From Prorocentrum cordatum (Eukaryota > Sar > Dinophyceae > Prorocentrales > Prorocentraceae), in NCBI GenBank assembly GCA_963575745.1, contig CAUYUJ010014617.1, positions 52,501 to 116,500 of the forward strand: a DNA stretch of 64,000 nucleotides. The letters are read 5' to 3'. Below are positions 10,300 through 20,974 of this stretch, one piece after another. The notes beneath the pieces were generated by a model. The model was not told the DNA's origin. It worked only from the letters and a program-made list of their open reading frames with translations, and did not search any database. Within the stretch, counting starts at the first letter, position 1; each line of letters begins with the position of its first letter. The translations under genes were made by a program, and so were the position numbers.

Positions 10300-11170
10300 T
10301 TCTTCTCCTCCCAGGAGCCCGCGACAGCGACGAGAATTGCGACATGGCAACCTCCCAGGGAGCCGCGAGGTGGACCCACCAAGAGCCCGACGAAAGTGGC
10401 GACAGTTGCGCAGTCCGCAACCTCCCAGGGGAGCCGCGAGGTCTCGCCTGCACACCGCCTACGCTGGACCTCCGAGGAGGCCACAGTTGGCACTCTCCCA
10501 GGGAGCCGCGAGGTCTCGCCTGCCAACCACCGCCTCCGCGGAACCTCCCAGGAGCCCGCGACAGTGACGAGGCTTGCGGGGTTCGCAGCCTCCCAGGGAG
10601 GGAGCCGCGAGGTCTCGCCTGCCCACCGCCTCCGCTGAACCTCCCGGGAGCCCAAGACTCACTCGCTCACTCACGCATGCCATACGCCGGAGGGCGTGGG
10701 CGAAAACAAAACACAGGGCCAGCCTGTTCTCAGCGTCCTGCCGGAGCGGCGGCACGGCGGCGCTCGCATGAGTTACAACGTGCGCCGCAGGAGGAGCCCA
10801 CGACAGTGACCACCATTGCGCGGTTCGCGGCCTGCCAGGGGAGAAGAGGTCTCGCCTGCCCACCGCCTCCGCAGAACCTCCAGGGAGCCCGCAATTGCCA
10901 GCCTCTCAAGGAGCTGCGGGGTATCGCCTGCCCACAGCTTCCGCTGGACGTCGCAGGAGCCCGCGACAGTGACACCAGTTGCGCAGTTCGCGGCCTCCCA
11001 AAGGAGCTGCCAGGCCTCGCCTGCCCACCGCCTCGGCTGAACCTCCCGGAAGCCCTCAATTGGCACTCTCCCAGGGGACCCCGAGGTCTCGCCTGCCCAC
11101 CGCCTCCGCTGAACCTCCAAGGAACCCACGACGGCGACGACAATTGCGCAGTTCGCAGGTCCCCAATGGG
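10300..11170 (-). repeat. Degenerate tandem array related to the 101-bp satellite, opposite orientation
   Basis: The plus strand repeats CTCCCAGGGAGCCGCGAGGT, CTCGCCTGCCCACCGCCTCC and CAGGAGCCCGCGACAGTGAC with spacing of about 75-110 bp. Its reverse complement aligns with the array at 1745-3640: GCGCAACTGTCGCCACTGTC, then GGTTCAGCGGAGG, CGAGACCTCGC and GTCCCTGGG-like blocks occur in the same order. It is an older, more diverged inverted copy. Confidence 0.65.
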
Positions 11171-11913
11171 AAAGGTGCGGCCACGAAAAACAACCGCCGT
11201 TAGCGTAAAAAACGCCCTCCAGGCGTAATGGAGAACGCTGCCGTGTTCAGAACCCCCGTGCCCCAAATGTCAATGTTGAAAACGGGGTTGCCTTGGCGGT
11301 GGAGTTTTGAGCGTCTTGTTATGCCGATGCTTGCAGGCCGACGCCGGCCACGAGCGCAACATTGAAATGGTCCATGGGCGGTGCCGTCGAAGCCAGGTCT
11401 GTGGATGGGCGTGTGGTGGAGGAGAAGGAGGAGGAGGAGGAGGAGGAGGGAAGAAGGAGGGAGACCAGAGTGCTCTATTCAAAGCTAGAACCCAGCAGAA
11501 GAGGGCTGGGAGCTAAGCACAACAATCAGTCGGGGCGAGGACCTGGCTCCAGGCGAGGGGTCGAGAGCGCAGCGGCCAACGGCTTTGAACACCCAGCGTC
11601 AGAAGGTATGGTATCCCTCCAGCCCATATCCACCTCCTCCCTCCTCCTCCTCTTCCTCCTCCTTTTCCTCCTTCTCCTCCTCCTCCTCCTTACGTTCCTC
11701 CTCCTCCTCCTCCTTCTCCTCCTTCATGTCCTCCTCCTTTCGCTCCTCCTCCACTTCTCCTCACACACCGCTCAGGGCCCCCCAAGACTGCCGCCTGACT
11801 TGCAGGTCGGCTCCTGGACCCTAGATGTGTATCCTGGAGCGCGTTCCGCCTAGGATATTTGAAACGTATCCAGCCGCGGAGACAAGCGCCCCCTTGCAAG
11901 GGCTAGACAAAGC
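11171..11913. other. Spacer with GGA and CTC microsatellites
   Basis: GGA array at about 11422-11460 and CTC-type array at about 11636-11760. No gene is recognised. Confidence 0.7.
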
Positions 11914-12074
11914 TTAGGTCGGGCCTGTCCCCTTACAGGGGGATTTTGGACGAAACATTTAAAACAGTCAAACCATACTCCAATAGTATTCCAAACTACC
12001 AACGAATCGCCCCCTGACTATTTTTGTTGACTGTTTCTGTATTTTCCTCCTGTAGAGGGACAGGCCCGACTTAA
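11914..12074. mobile_element. GTCGGGCCTGTCC-family MITE, complete short copy
   Basis: A 161-bp element with termini TTAGGTCGGGCCTGTCCC and GTAGAGGGACAGGCCCGACT. The AT-richer interior contains GGGGGATTTTGGACGAAAC and CGCCCCCTGACTATTTTT. TTAA-like sequence at both ends may include a short target duplication. This is the clearest short copy and the best family reference in the window. Confidence 0.82.
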
Positions 12075-12649
12075 GACAGAGTCAGCGACAGCAAGGAGGA
12101 GGAGGTCCCCGAAGATCTCCAGATGCCTGGAGATCCACGGCCCCATCGCTGATCCACGAGAGCCGCGCGGACTTCCCAGAGATTGCAGTCAAAATCGATA
12201 GCAAGGATGCGCGGTAAGGGTGCACGCCCCTGGGATACACACCCCGAATCTTTCCAAGCGGGGCTGGCCATCGACAGTGGTCACGGATGGGCCGAAGAGG
12301 CGAGGATGCAAGGGTATACCCTTTGTCAAGATTGTCCGCCTTCATCGTCGACTTCGACTTCGAGCGGGGCTGGCCATCGAAAGTGCTCACGGATGGGCCG
12401 ATGAGGCGAGGGTGCAAGGGCACCCCTGGGGAAGGTTACCTAATCCAAAAGCCTTATTAATCGACCCCCCCTAAAAAACCGTACCCCTCTCCAAATGCGA
12501 CCTAATACTCCAGACCCCCTTCTTCCGACGGGGGGCCTTCATAAACGGGACCCCCTAAGCTCCAATCCAAAGAAAGCGCCCTCATAAACCGGACCCACCC
12601 AGTTACAAAAAAGGCGCCTTACAAAACCGATACCTGGGGACGATTAGCA
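12075..12649. repeat. Spacer with a 105-bp duplication
   Basis: GCGGGGCTGGCCATCGA begins two similar blocks at about 12258 and 12363 that share CACGGATGGGCCGA and GAGGCGAGG. The remaining sequence, rich in CCCCCT, is unrecognised. Confidence 0.55.
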
Positions 12650-13065
12650 AGGGATTTGGAGTATCTCCATCATCGACGTCGACTGTATCGGGAGCGGCCG
12701 AGAGGGGGGTGTCCAAGACGGGGGGGTGCAAATCATGACCGGCGGCATGTGCGCGGCCCAGCGGGGGGGCCAGGGACGCAATGAAGCAAGAAGAGGCGCC
12801 ATGAAATCTGGGGAAATATCATGGCCCCCGCCATAATATCCACCCCCCCCTACAGTAGGGGCTCGACCACAAGAAACATCGCACAAGAAACCCAACCCTG
12901 AGACCCCAGGACGTCCATGCATTTTGGTGCGGGAACGTCGCGCTCTCAATGGCAAAACCATCGTAACCTAAGAAACCCAGGGCACCCTGGAGGCAAGCAG
13001 GGTGTTTCTTGGCATGGGTCTCCACTGTAGTCATCACCCCCCTCTTTGCCGCCCCCGACTGTACG
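12650..13065. repeat. Dispersed repeat of about 400 bp, copy 1 (block order A-B)
   Basis: Block A (about 12700-12845: GTGCAAATCATG, then GCGCCATGAAATCTGGGG) is followed by block B (about 12865-13030: GACCACAAGAA, CCCAACCCTGAGACCCCAGG, GCACCCTGGAGGCAAGCAGG). Both blocks recur at 58970-59395 in the order B-A. Confidence 0.75.
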
Positions 13066-13834
13066 CCAAGGCCGATCTGCTCCTGCGGAGGGCCCCTGCG
13101 GAGCGGCGGAGCGCAGCGCACGGGCCGCGCAGAGCCGCGCGCCGGGGCAGCGCAGCGCCGCGCGAGAGCGGCGGACTCCGGGCGCCGGCGGACGCGCGGC
13201 ACAAGTCCACCTGCGCTGCCCCCCCCCCCCCCAAGAAGAGGCAGACGACCCCGCCTTGCTCTTCCTGGACAGCTCGTAGAGGGAGAGGAGGAGGAGGAGG
13301 AGGAGGAGGAGGAGGAGGAGGAGGAGGAGGAGGAGGAGGAGGAGGAGGAGGAGGAGGGATGAGAGTGTCGTGGAACCGATCCCCGTCCCCAGCGGCGTGG
13401 CCTGGGCCCCGCTGGCCGACGTACCCCCCTGGATGGGGATATAGGGCGTTCTCTGCGGGTTTCGAGGGGTGTACCCACAACTGGGGTGGTAATTTGGAGG
13501 GAGTCTCGAAGGGGATGGAGATGGGGATGGGGATCGGTTAACCGATACGGAAGCTAAGAGGGTTTCAGATTAAGAGGCCCGAGCCGCAGGGGAGCCCCGA
13601 AACTCGCTCTGGCTGCCGGCAAAACTCCCCGGCGAAGGCTGTGTGAACGGGAAACGGGTCCCGAGAGACCCTTTCTAAGCGTTTCCCCATGCGCTTGCCC
13701 CGAAACCCTCCAGAGGGTCCTTCTGAAGCTTCTGGAGTTCTTCGACAGGCCTACGCACGCCCCTCTGGCGCCCTGCTATCTGGGTCTGGGACTCCGCAAG
13801 TGGACCACCCTCACTTTGGACCACCCTCGGCGAC
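13066..13834. other. Intronic spacer with (GGA)n
   Basis: GC-rich sequence with a GGA array at about 13285-13357, between PIG-T exons. No other feature is recognised. Confidence 0.6.
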
Positions 13835-13954
13835 CGACGCCACGAGGGACAGCGACTTGAGCGGCGACGCGGCCACCTCCAGCGGGTCCAGGAGCGCCGC
13901 CAGCCCGCGGTGGCGGCCGCAGGGCAGCAGCTTGAGCCACGGCGTGAGATTCTC
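13835..13954 (-). CDS. PIGT: PIG-T exon (ENLTPWLKLLPC segment)
   Basis: A 40-codon exon encoding ENLTPWLKLLPCGRHRGLAA, then a Leu-rich stretch ending LSLVAS. PIG-T proteins carry a closely similar block after the conserved VCTE sequence (a Glu-Asn-Leu-Thr-Pro-Trp core and a Leu-Leu-Pro-Cys). The acceptor is CGAAAG followed by GAG; the donor is GT after GCGTCG. Splicing to the exon starting at 9582 gives LVASVSESSQHVQLRASLDV in frame. The 3.9 kb between them would be an intron filled with repeats. The predicted peptide lies in the luminal domain. Confidence 0.75.
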
Positions 13955-13959
13955 CTTTC

Positions 13960-14580
13960 GAGGGGCCCGCCCCGCCAGAGGAGGGGGAGGAAAGGGGGAG
14001 GGGGAGGAGGAAGGGGAGGGGGGGGGAGGGGGAGGGGAGAGGGGGAAGGGGAGGAGGGGGAGGAGGGGAAGGAGGAGGAGGAGGAGGAGGAGGAGGAGGA
14101 GGAGGAGGAGGAGGAGGAGGAGGGGGAGGAGGAGGAGGAGGAGGACAAGTCAGATTTGTTTCCAGATGTGTTTCGATCGCAGATCTTAACCCAAGAGTGG
14201 GATGAGGATGATGAGGAGGGACAGGAGGGGAGCGGGTCCCACACCTGGCGGCCACCATCGATTTGTTATTGTCGACGCCTCGGCTTGTCCTTGGGGCTTC
14301 ACTGGAAGATTCAAGGGGGGGGGGCCAAGACATCAAACGTCCTGACCTGCGTTCGCGACGGGGCTACCCAGAGGTCTGGATCCCTTGCCAGGAAGCGGCG
14401 TTTCATCCTGAGTTCGTTCGTTGGCGGTCCTGGGGCCCAGTGGCTGCCCCTCGAGAACGAACACTACCAACCACCCCGCGAACTGCTGTTCCCCTATGAC
14501 GCGAGGACGTCGGGCCCCGGTCGCCCCCGAGAGACCCCTGGGAGACCTCGCGGACACCCGGCGTCGCGGATCACGCAGCA
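13960..14580. repeat. GGA arrays and one member of a direct-repeat pair
   Basis: GGA/GGGGA arrays at about 13980-14150. A block at about 14361-14445 (AGGTCTGGATCCCTTGCC, then GGCGTTTCATCCTGAG) resembles one at about 14829-14922 (AGGTCTGGACCCATTCCC, then CGCGTTTCGCCCCGA) in the same orientation. Confidence 0.6.
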
Positions 14581-14760
14581 CGACGCGCGAGGCGCAGTAC
14601 TTCCAGCCGAAGCGTGGTCACAAAAGCGCGGGTCGGGAGTCAGGAGCCTCGCTGGAGGCCCAGTTGCCCAGGGAGGTGCCGAAGACGAGCCACATGCCAG
14701 AGGCGGAGGTCCCAGCCAAAAAGAACAGAAAGGACCCCCGCCCAAACTGAGAGGGCCCTG
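14581..14760 (-). pseudogene. Exon-like block resembling an earlier PIG-T segment, out of order
   Basis: The minus strand reads FGRGSFLFFLAGTSASGMWL followed by VFGTSLGNWASSE, then a stop, then KYCASRVV. This resembles the PIG-T region with a Trp-Gly-Pro-Pro-Phe-Leu block, a Leu-Trp-Val-Trp-Phe block and a Phe-Cys-Ala-Ser block, which in the protein precedes the VCTE segment. Here the block lies downstream of the VCTE exon at 32 kb, so it cannot be a collinear exon of the same transcript. It may be a misplaced exon copy, a rearrangement, an assembly error or a chance match. The similarity is short and I am unsure. Confidence 0.3.
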
Positions 14761-14828
14761 CGCACCTTCGCGCGCTCGCGCCGCCTCCCCCCTCCAGACT
14801 CCCGACACCATGATTTGCTCATGGCGTG

Positions 14829-15395
14829 GCCCCCCAAAGGTCTGGACCCATTCCCCGGGAGCCGCGTTTCGCCCCGAAAAGCTGTTTGGACACTCCCGAG
14901 GCTCAGGCGGGGCCACACACAAGCCGAAAATAGCGGAACGCCTCCCGTCATTTGTTGTTTGGCCATGACATGATGGGGCGTGGGCCAGGAGAATCAGAAC
15001 AAGCGGGCGGGTTCCGCGGCCCGGGACCGCGAGGCGCGACCTGTCGGCGTGCCCCCCCGCGGCCCGCCGGTGGCCGGGATATCTGGGCGCTCCGAACCCG
15101 AGCAGTCGGCCTCCTGCCACTTCCGAGCGGGGGAAGAGGGGAGGGGGCGGGTAGACAAGGAATGGGGAGGAGGAGGAAGAGGAGGAGGAGGAGGAGGGGG
15201 AGGAGGAGGAGGAGAGGAGGAGGAGGAGGAGGAAGAGGAAGAGAGAGGAGGAGGAGAGGGGGAGGAGGTGGAAGAGGATGTAAGGAGGACGCGAGGAGGA
15301 GGAGGAGGAGGAGGAGGTGGAGGTGGAGGAGGAGGAGGAGGAGAAGGCGGAGGGGGAGGAGGCGGGGAGAGGAGGAGAAAGAGGACGAGGAGGAC

Positions 15396-15436
<41 letters not shown>

Positions 15437-15640
15437 GGAGGAGGAGGAGGAGGAGGAGGAGGAGGAGGAGGCGGAGGGAGGAGGAGGCGGCGGAGGGAGG
15501 AGGAGAAAGAGGACGACGAAAAGGAGGACGAGAAGCAGGATTACGAGGAGGAGGAGGGGGAGGAGGAGGAGGAGGAGGGGGAGGAGGAGGAGAAGGAGGA
15601 GGAGGAGGAAGAGGAGGCTGGCTGGCTGGCAATCTGCATA
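14829..15640. repeat. GGA/GAT microsatellite region
   Basis: Second member of the direct-repeat pair (14829-14922), unique sequence to about 15160, then a long interrupted array of GGA with one GAT block (about 15396-15435) to about 15620. Confidence 0.85.
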
Positions 15641-16223
15641 TGGCCTCGATCCCAGTGTCAACAGGTCCGCTTGGCCGCAGGGCGGTCGGGGAGACGCCAT
15701 GCACCCCATCGATGTCAAACGTATCGGGAGCCCCTTCCCCACACGTAGATGGGGACTCCCTAAGTGTGGTGCAGGGTCGAGAGGCCTGCACGCACAGATC
15801 AGAACATGAAAGATCCTCTCGGATCGCGGAGTGACGCAGCAGGAGGAAGAGAGGGGACGGGCAGCCAGGCATCCACGGCAGGTGAACCGTGGCAAAACTC
15901 AAACAGAACAAAATCTCGCCTCAAACTTGTACAAACTACTGTTTCTCGAAACAACAAGCCCACGCGCACCCCTTGCGCGTCAAAAAAAGGAGACACAAGC
16001 GAAAACGATATCATTGTTTGCCTTGCCTCGTTGCTTTGCCTTTGCCCCGAGAGCGCCCTTTACCTTGTGGCCTAATCATGGGATCCCACTCGCCTTGAAA
16101 CCGCACCAGGCCTCGCTCAGAGAAAGATCCGATGGCGCCAGGAGGACGCGATGGCGCCAGGAGGACGCGAGAGGGTCGAAGGGGAGCTCCCAGGAGGAAA
16201 AGGAGAGGTGTCAGGGACGTCAT
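15641..16223. other. Region downstream of the LINE, no gene recognised
   Basis: Moderate-GC sequence with no repeats and no recognisable protein. It follows the 3' end of the minus-strand LINE and may include its 3' untranslated region. Confidence 0.4.
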
Positions 16224-17339
16224 TTACCACTTCTTGTGGCGAGCCCCTCGAAGCATTCTCTCGAGCGAGTTCTGGACCCTGCGTCCCTGCGTCGTGCGAG
16301 GGGGAGGTCCCATTTTCGGCTGGCTCCCCAGGGCAAGAAAAAGAGCGACTATAACTGCATTCATGGGAGTCATGAGACCCCCTGTCCCTTGAATCCAGGA
16401 GTTCACAAAAAACGCGTGACGAACCAACTGTGGGGCTCCGTCTCTCTGAAAGGTCGTTTTGGCCCTCCAGTACTTGAGAGTCTCGCATGCGACTGGCAAG
16501 GGCTGGGCGGTCACTGCTTGAATCAGGCCTGTAAAGGCCTTCAGATGGCTCTGGTACTCCTGCTTCGCGGTGAGTTCGTCGAGGGCGCACGTCGCTTTCA
16601 GCGCCGCCAAACTGACGTGGAGACTCGGGGGCCCTTGATCGTGATCGCCCTTGCCCGCGGTCTTCTCCTGATATTGTTGAGCAGCGGCCACCGCGACTCC
16701 GTTCAGAACGTGCTCCTTCGGCAAGGGGTGCGTGGTCAGCAGACATCCTTCCACTCCGCGTAGGCGCTGAGATGTGTTGAGGAATCCTTTCATCATCTCC
16801 TGGGCTGCGTCGTCCTCCGCGTCGCTGCCGCCCTCGGGATGCTGGGTGCCCTTTGCCGTCGCAGGTGGCGCCGCGCGCCTGTCCTTGCGATCGCGCCGCA
16901 CGCCGCTGCCGCCAGCGCTGAATGAGGGCTGCGCTGAAGGCTCCGCCAGGCGTTTCTTCGCCTTCTCGACCTCCACTGGGGTCACCTCCATGGCCCACGT
17001 CATCGACTAGGAAGGAAAGGGTTGCGTCGGGAAGGGCAACGTGAGAGCGAACGTGAACCTGCAGAGCCTCAAGCGACGGATGATCAACACTGCAGGCGGG
17101 ACACTGGAAACTGTCAGGCAACTTCACGGGGTGATGCACAGGGCTTCGGTCGCACTGACAACGACGATGTCAGAACAGACGCCGAACATGCTGCCGAGAA
17201 ATCGCAACAGTAGAGTGAGTACTCATACACCATGGGCACTGATTGGTAACCGTGAGGAGCTGAGAAAGAGCACGGTGCCCATGACTGCCCTCAGTACAGA
17301 AACGCATATGTGCATGCCGCGCCGTTTGATCACAAAACT
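16224..17339 (-). pseudogene. LINE C-terminal zinc-finger and helical domain
   Basis: After the RT the sequence reads QCPWCMSTHSTVAISRQHV and, past a stop at about 17180, FQCPACSVDHPSLEALQVHV ending in RSH. Both are C-x2-C...H-x3-4-H patterns that probably bind nucleic acid. A frame change leads to a 259-codon open frame (17003-16224) that is helical and charged, with LNGVAVAAAQQYQEKTAGKG and ALDELTAKQEYQSHLKAFTG. From memory of the family, this resembles the tail domain of abundant dinoflagellate LINE proteins. The alternative is an independent gene, but position and strand favour the LINE. Confidence 0.6.
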
Positions 17340-19756
17340 CTAGCCCACAGACACTGCCATCATCACGGGATTCTTGGCATCGCCAAACACGAGGGGGGGA
17401 AGTGGAACGGGGTCAGAAACATCCTCTCCTCCTGTGTCCTGCGCCCCCTGCCCCGCTCCTTGTCCTCGTCGAACCCCCTTCTCATCAATGCGTCCTTCCC
17501 AGCACAGTTTCCGAAGCTGGCCGAAGTTGGGTTCCGAAAATCGGACTCCAAACTCCTCCGTGAACACTCGAAAGGGCATATGGCCAAGATTAACGAGAAG
17601 CTCAGGGCCCCGTTCAACCAGCGGGAGCATTTTGAGATCAGTGAAGGCCTGGAGTGCCCAGGGGTTCCCAGTACAGAGCCCAGCGTCGTCTCGAACAAGG
17701 GTATAGTTTTCAACCGTGGCTCGCTCCTCCCCACTCATTTGGCCGAAAAGAGCCGCCAGAAGCTGGACATTCTCGCGGCGGTGCCGCGCCAGCTGTTGTA
17801 GCCAGTGCAATCGTCGGATGCGAAGCTCCAGCTGCGTCGGGATCAGTCCAAGCTTGACCCAAATTCGGTGCGGGAGGAGGCCGACGTGCTTGAGTGTGCC
17901 GTCTGCCATCGAGATCTTCCGCACGGCTGCCCCTTTGAGCAACGTGCGGCCCCACTTGAGAAGCAACCCGTCGGCAAGGTTAAAGTCGCTGGGCGAGAGA
18001 ATGAACGCCTCAAGACCACTGAGACCTGCTGACTGCACGCGTGCTTGAAACACAAGAAGTTGAATACGCAACGGAACGTGCTTGACAAACCACAACCGAC
18101 CCATAGAATGCCACGCACTGCGCATGTTCTTGAGGATGAGCTGTCGTTGTTGTGCTATTGTACCTGTGCCTGCGTACTGAACGCCGAGATACTTCGCATG
18201 CGCGCCCACTGTGCCTGGAAGACCCCGAAGGGGGTCAGTGAACGCACGAGACCCCTTAAAAGCGCCAGGCCCCACGAACCGCGGTGCCGTGACCTGCTTG
18301 TCAACATTAAGAGCGCCGCCTGCCTGTGCTAGCAGCTGAGCCAGACTGTTGGTGGCATGACGGGTCTCGCCACCCATCGCCTCGGCTGAGATGGCCACGA
18401 CCTTGTGTGCAGCATCGTCAAGATATACTGTACTAGATAAGTCAATCGTAAGATCCTCAATGTCATTCATGGGGCTCGTGCACATAAGGTCCTGTCCTCC
18501 TGGTCTGGCTCTGCGCGCCTCTAGCCAAGGCACTGGCACACTGCGGTCGTAGCTACGTATGTTTTTCACGGGCGCAGACTGGTGCCCCGGGAGAACCCCT
18601 TCTTGAATTTGAAACGTGCCGGCCCCATCGGACCCGCCCAAGGTAACCGTGCGAAAATGATTGCTGTGCTGTCCGAAAAACACGCCCTCGGGGTGCATGT
18701 GCAAGTAGTCAGTTTCGCCCAGGATGTCTGCGCGGATGCTGCCGAAGTCAGTGGCCTGATCAAAAAAGAGTGTGCTATGCGACTTGCGGAGACGGGCCAG
18801 TCGCCAGCTCGTAATGAGCTGGATCTGGGTCGCAGACTCTCGGCGTCGGTGCCGAACTCCGCCGTGCAAATGGTACGAATAGTCTCGCCCTGGGTAACAC
18901 TGATCGCCTCGGAGGCCTAAATACTTCGCATATGCCTTACTGAAAGGGCACATCCGATGTATTAAACGAACAGACTTCAGTCCAGAAATAATTGTGGTCG
19001 GCTTTGGAATACTGCAGCCCCAAGACCGATGCCAATCAATGGGAATTCGCCCCCCACCTCGTGCATCCCATAAGAATCCCCGAACTCTCCGAGACAGCCA
19101 TTCCATAGACGGGTTCGCAGCTTGAAATCCTCGTGCCTCGTCCTCGTACTGGGGGTGTCGGTGATGCGGTAGGAGAATCATCCGAAAAATCTCCATGGGC
19201 AGGCTCCATGGTGGGGGACTTTTCCGATATGCCATACGAAGGAACGCGCGAGAGATCCCCTGGAGGTCCGATTCGGCGTCATCTTGAAAACCAGGGTTGT
19301 AAAACCGACGTCCAGAACCAGGTGCCTGTCGGCCCTCTGGGATCTCACTAGGCTGCGCTGGAATAGCTGACTGACCGCCTGCGGGGCCTGGTTGGCCAAG
19401 ATGAGTGGCCCACATCTGGATGGTGGGGCGCATGCAAATCGCCTGATTGAAAAAAAACGGCGCCCTGGTCCCACAGTGGTGCACGCCAGGCGACGACACA
19501 GCCGATGAACGAGTGACCACTTCGACTCGTCCCATGCCTCCTTGATAAGTCCTGCGAATTGAGCTGTGCGTTGCTGGCGAGTAGCGTCTCGCTCAACTTT
19601 GAGCTGGCGCGCGAGAGAGAACAAGGCGTGCTGGGTCGCCGTCAACTCACGGAACTCTGGCGACTCGGCAACGAGCACAGCTGGCAACTGGGCGAGCCTC
19701 TCGCGTAAAGCAAAGCGCCGTTGGAGGAGCTCACGTTGCCGTGCCTGGCGCTGCAA
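17340..19756 (-). pseudogene. LINE reverse transcriptase with linker
   Basis: The linker (RQARQRELLQRRFALRERL and following, from 19756) runs into the RT in a second frame. RT motif A is LFFDQATDFGSI near 18760. The motif-B region is EGVLPGHQSAP near 18600. The catalytic loop YLDDAAHKVV at about 18399-18428 has both aspartates. The thumb follows with HAKYLGVQY and LVFQARVQSAGLSGLEAFIL. One frame is open from 19535 to 17340, covering motif A through the thumb, so the catalytic core is better preserved than the rest. The N-terminal fingers region is split between two frames around 19200-19400. Confidence 0.8.
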
Positions 19757-19870
19757 CCTATCAGAACCCCCCTTTGTGTGACGGGCGAAGTAGGGGAGCC
19801 CAACCTCTTTGATGTCCTGGACAAACGCTTCCCAAGCGCGATCAGGGGTGGCTTGGGCTTCCAGCTGTAC

Positions 19871-20879
19871 CTAAGTGGGATAACGCTCATAGCAAAGCCG
19901 TTCGACATCGCCCAAGAACTGAGACCTCCAAAGGCCATGCACGCAGCCGTCAACCAGCCGATCGACATCCCAAGACTCAGCTTTGGTGACATGAACTTGG
20001 GGAAAGCTAAGGACATAATGGACTTGGATCTGAAGGGGCCAGTGATCCCATCGCCTTACCGTCGGAACCATTTGGAGCCTGCGCCCAAGACGTCGAAGGA
20101 GCCTACACTGAGTAACGGAGGATAACCAAGACATTGGGATCCCAAGGTAATCCACACGGCTGCTAGAATTAGCCCCAAAGTATGTGTCTTCCCCGCCAAC
20201 ATAAGTATTAGCCAGGCAAAGCCCAAATTGTTCCAGAAAGTCCCGTATCTGCCGCGTACAGTATTTCTCAGGTGTCGGAAAACGTGGGCCGATTGGGTCA
20301 AAGTCCGTGGAGACGTGGCCTGCATGGGGAACGCCTGCGTGGTCACTGAGGTCCCCACCAAAGATAATGGAGCATCGCGCAGGGGCTGTGTTGGCTACGT
20401 CAGTCATCCAGCGAATCAAAGCCTGCACTGTCTTCTCATGTACACTTCGCTGCTTAGCACCAGATGAACGAGGATAAAATTCAGAACGAATGCCATTCAG
20501 TGAAAGCGGCCTGATCGTAGAACTACCGCACCGCCGCGGCCTTGAAGTGAGGCAGGTGGGGAATGTACAGCAACTATATGCTTCGGGCGAAAAAGATCCT
20601 TCCCCAAGCGAATCTGCACCCCTGCATGCCCATTCGTGAATGCTCCCCTGCTGTATCCCAACTGAACACATTGGCAGTGTCATCAACAACAGTACAACAC
20701 GGTGTGTCCGTCATCTTCATGCGCACTCGTGTGCCTGTAATGAAACAGATATCCTTCTTGGCGCACGCAAGAGATACTTCGCGCGCTCTGCCTGGCTGCA
20801 CAAGAGAACATACATTGCGAGTGAGAAAGGAGAGGGAACGCTGCATCTGAGCTCCACGTCGCAGGAAGGGGCTCCTCAA
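19871..20879 (-). pseudogene. LINE endonuclease domain (EEP/APE-like)
   Basis: The domain starts LSFLTRNVCSL and reaches the metal-site region with KKDICFITGTRVRM (the usual position of an NxR and an ET/ETR motif). A frame change near 20600 is followed by IIFGGDLSDHAG (the GDxN motif, Asn replaced by Ser), SSRVDYLGIP (RxDYI-like) and RWDHWPLQIQV (the SDHxP motif with Trp before Asp). These nick DNA to prime reverse transcription in active elements. Replacement of the GDxN Asn and the frame change argue against activity. Expected length is about 230 residues, which matches. Confidence 0.75.
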
Positions 20880-20974
20880 GAAGAAAGAGGCGCCATCGCG
20901 CTGCAGGTAAAAGTACGGAAGAGGGCGCGGTAAGGCGCGTAAAGACGGGGCCCCCGCGGCGCTCGACGCCTAGG
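20880..20974. other. Upstream edge of the LINE
   Basis: Short GC-rich stretch between the endonuclease start and the AT-rich island. Any 5' untranslated region or promoter of the LINE would be here; no motif is recognised. Confidence 0.3.

Larger units (their letters stand above)
16224..20879 (-). mobile_element. Non-LTR retrotransposon (LINE), nearly full length, frame-broken
   Basis: Reading down the minus strand, one finds in order an endonuclease/exonuclease/phosphatase domain, a linker, a reverse transcriptase, C2H2-like zinc fingers, and a C-terminal domain that I associate with abundant dinoflagellate LINEs. The order and length (about 4.65 kb) fit a single element. At least four frame changes or stops interrupt it, so this copy is probably inactive. 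It lies in the predicted 18-kb PIG-T intron in the same orientation as the gene. No poly-A tail or target-site duplication was identified. Confidence 0.82.
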
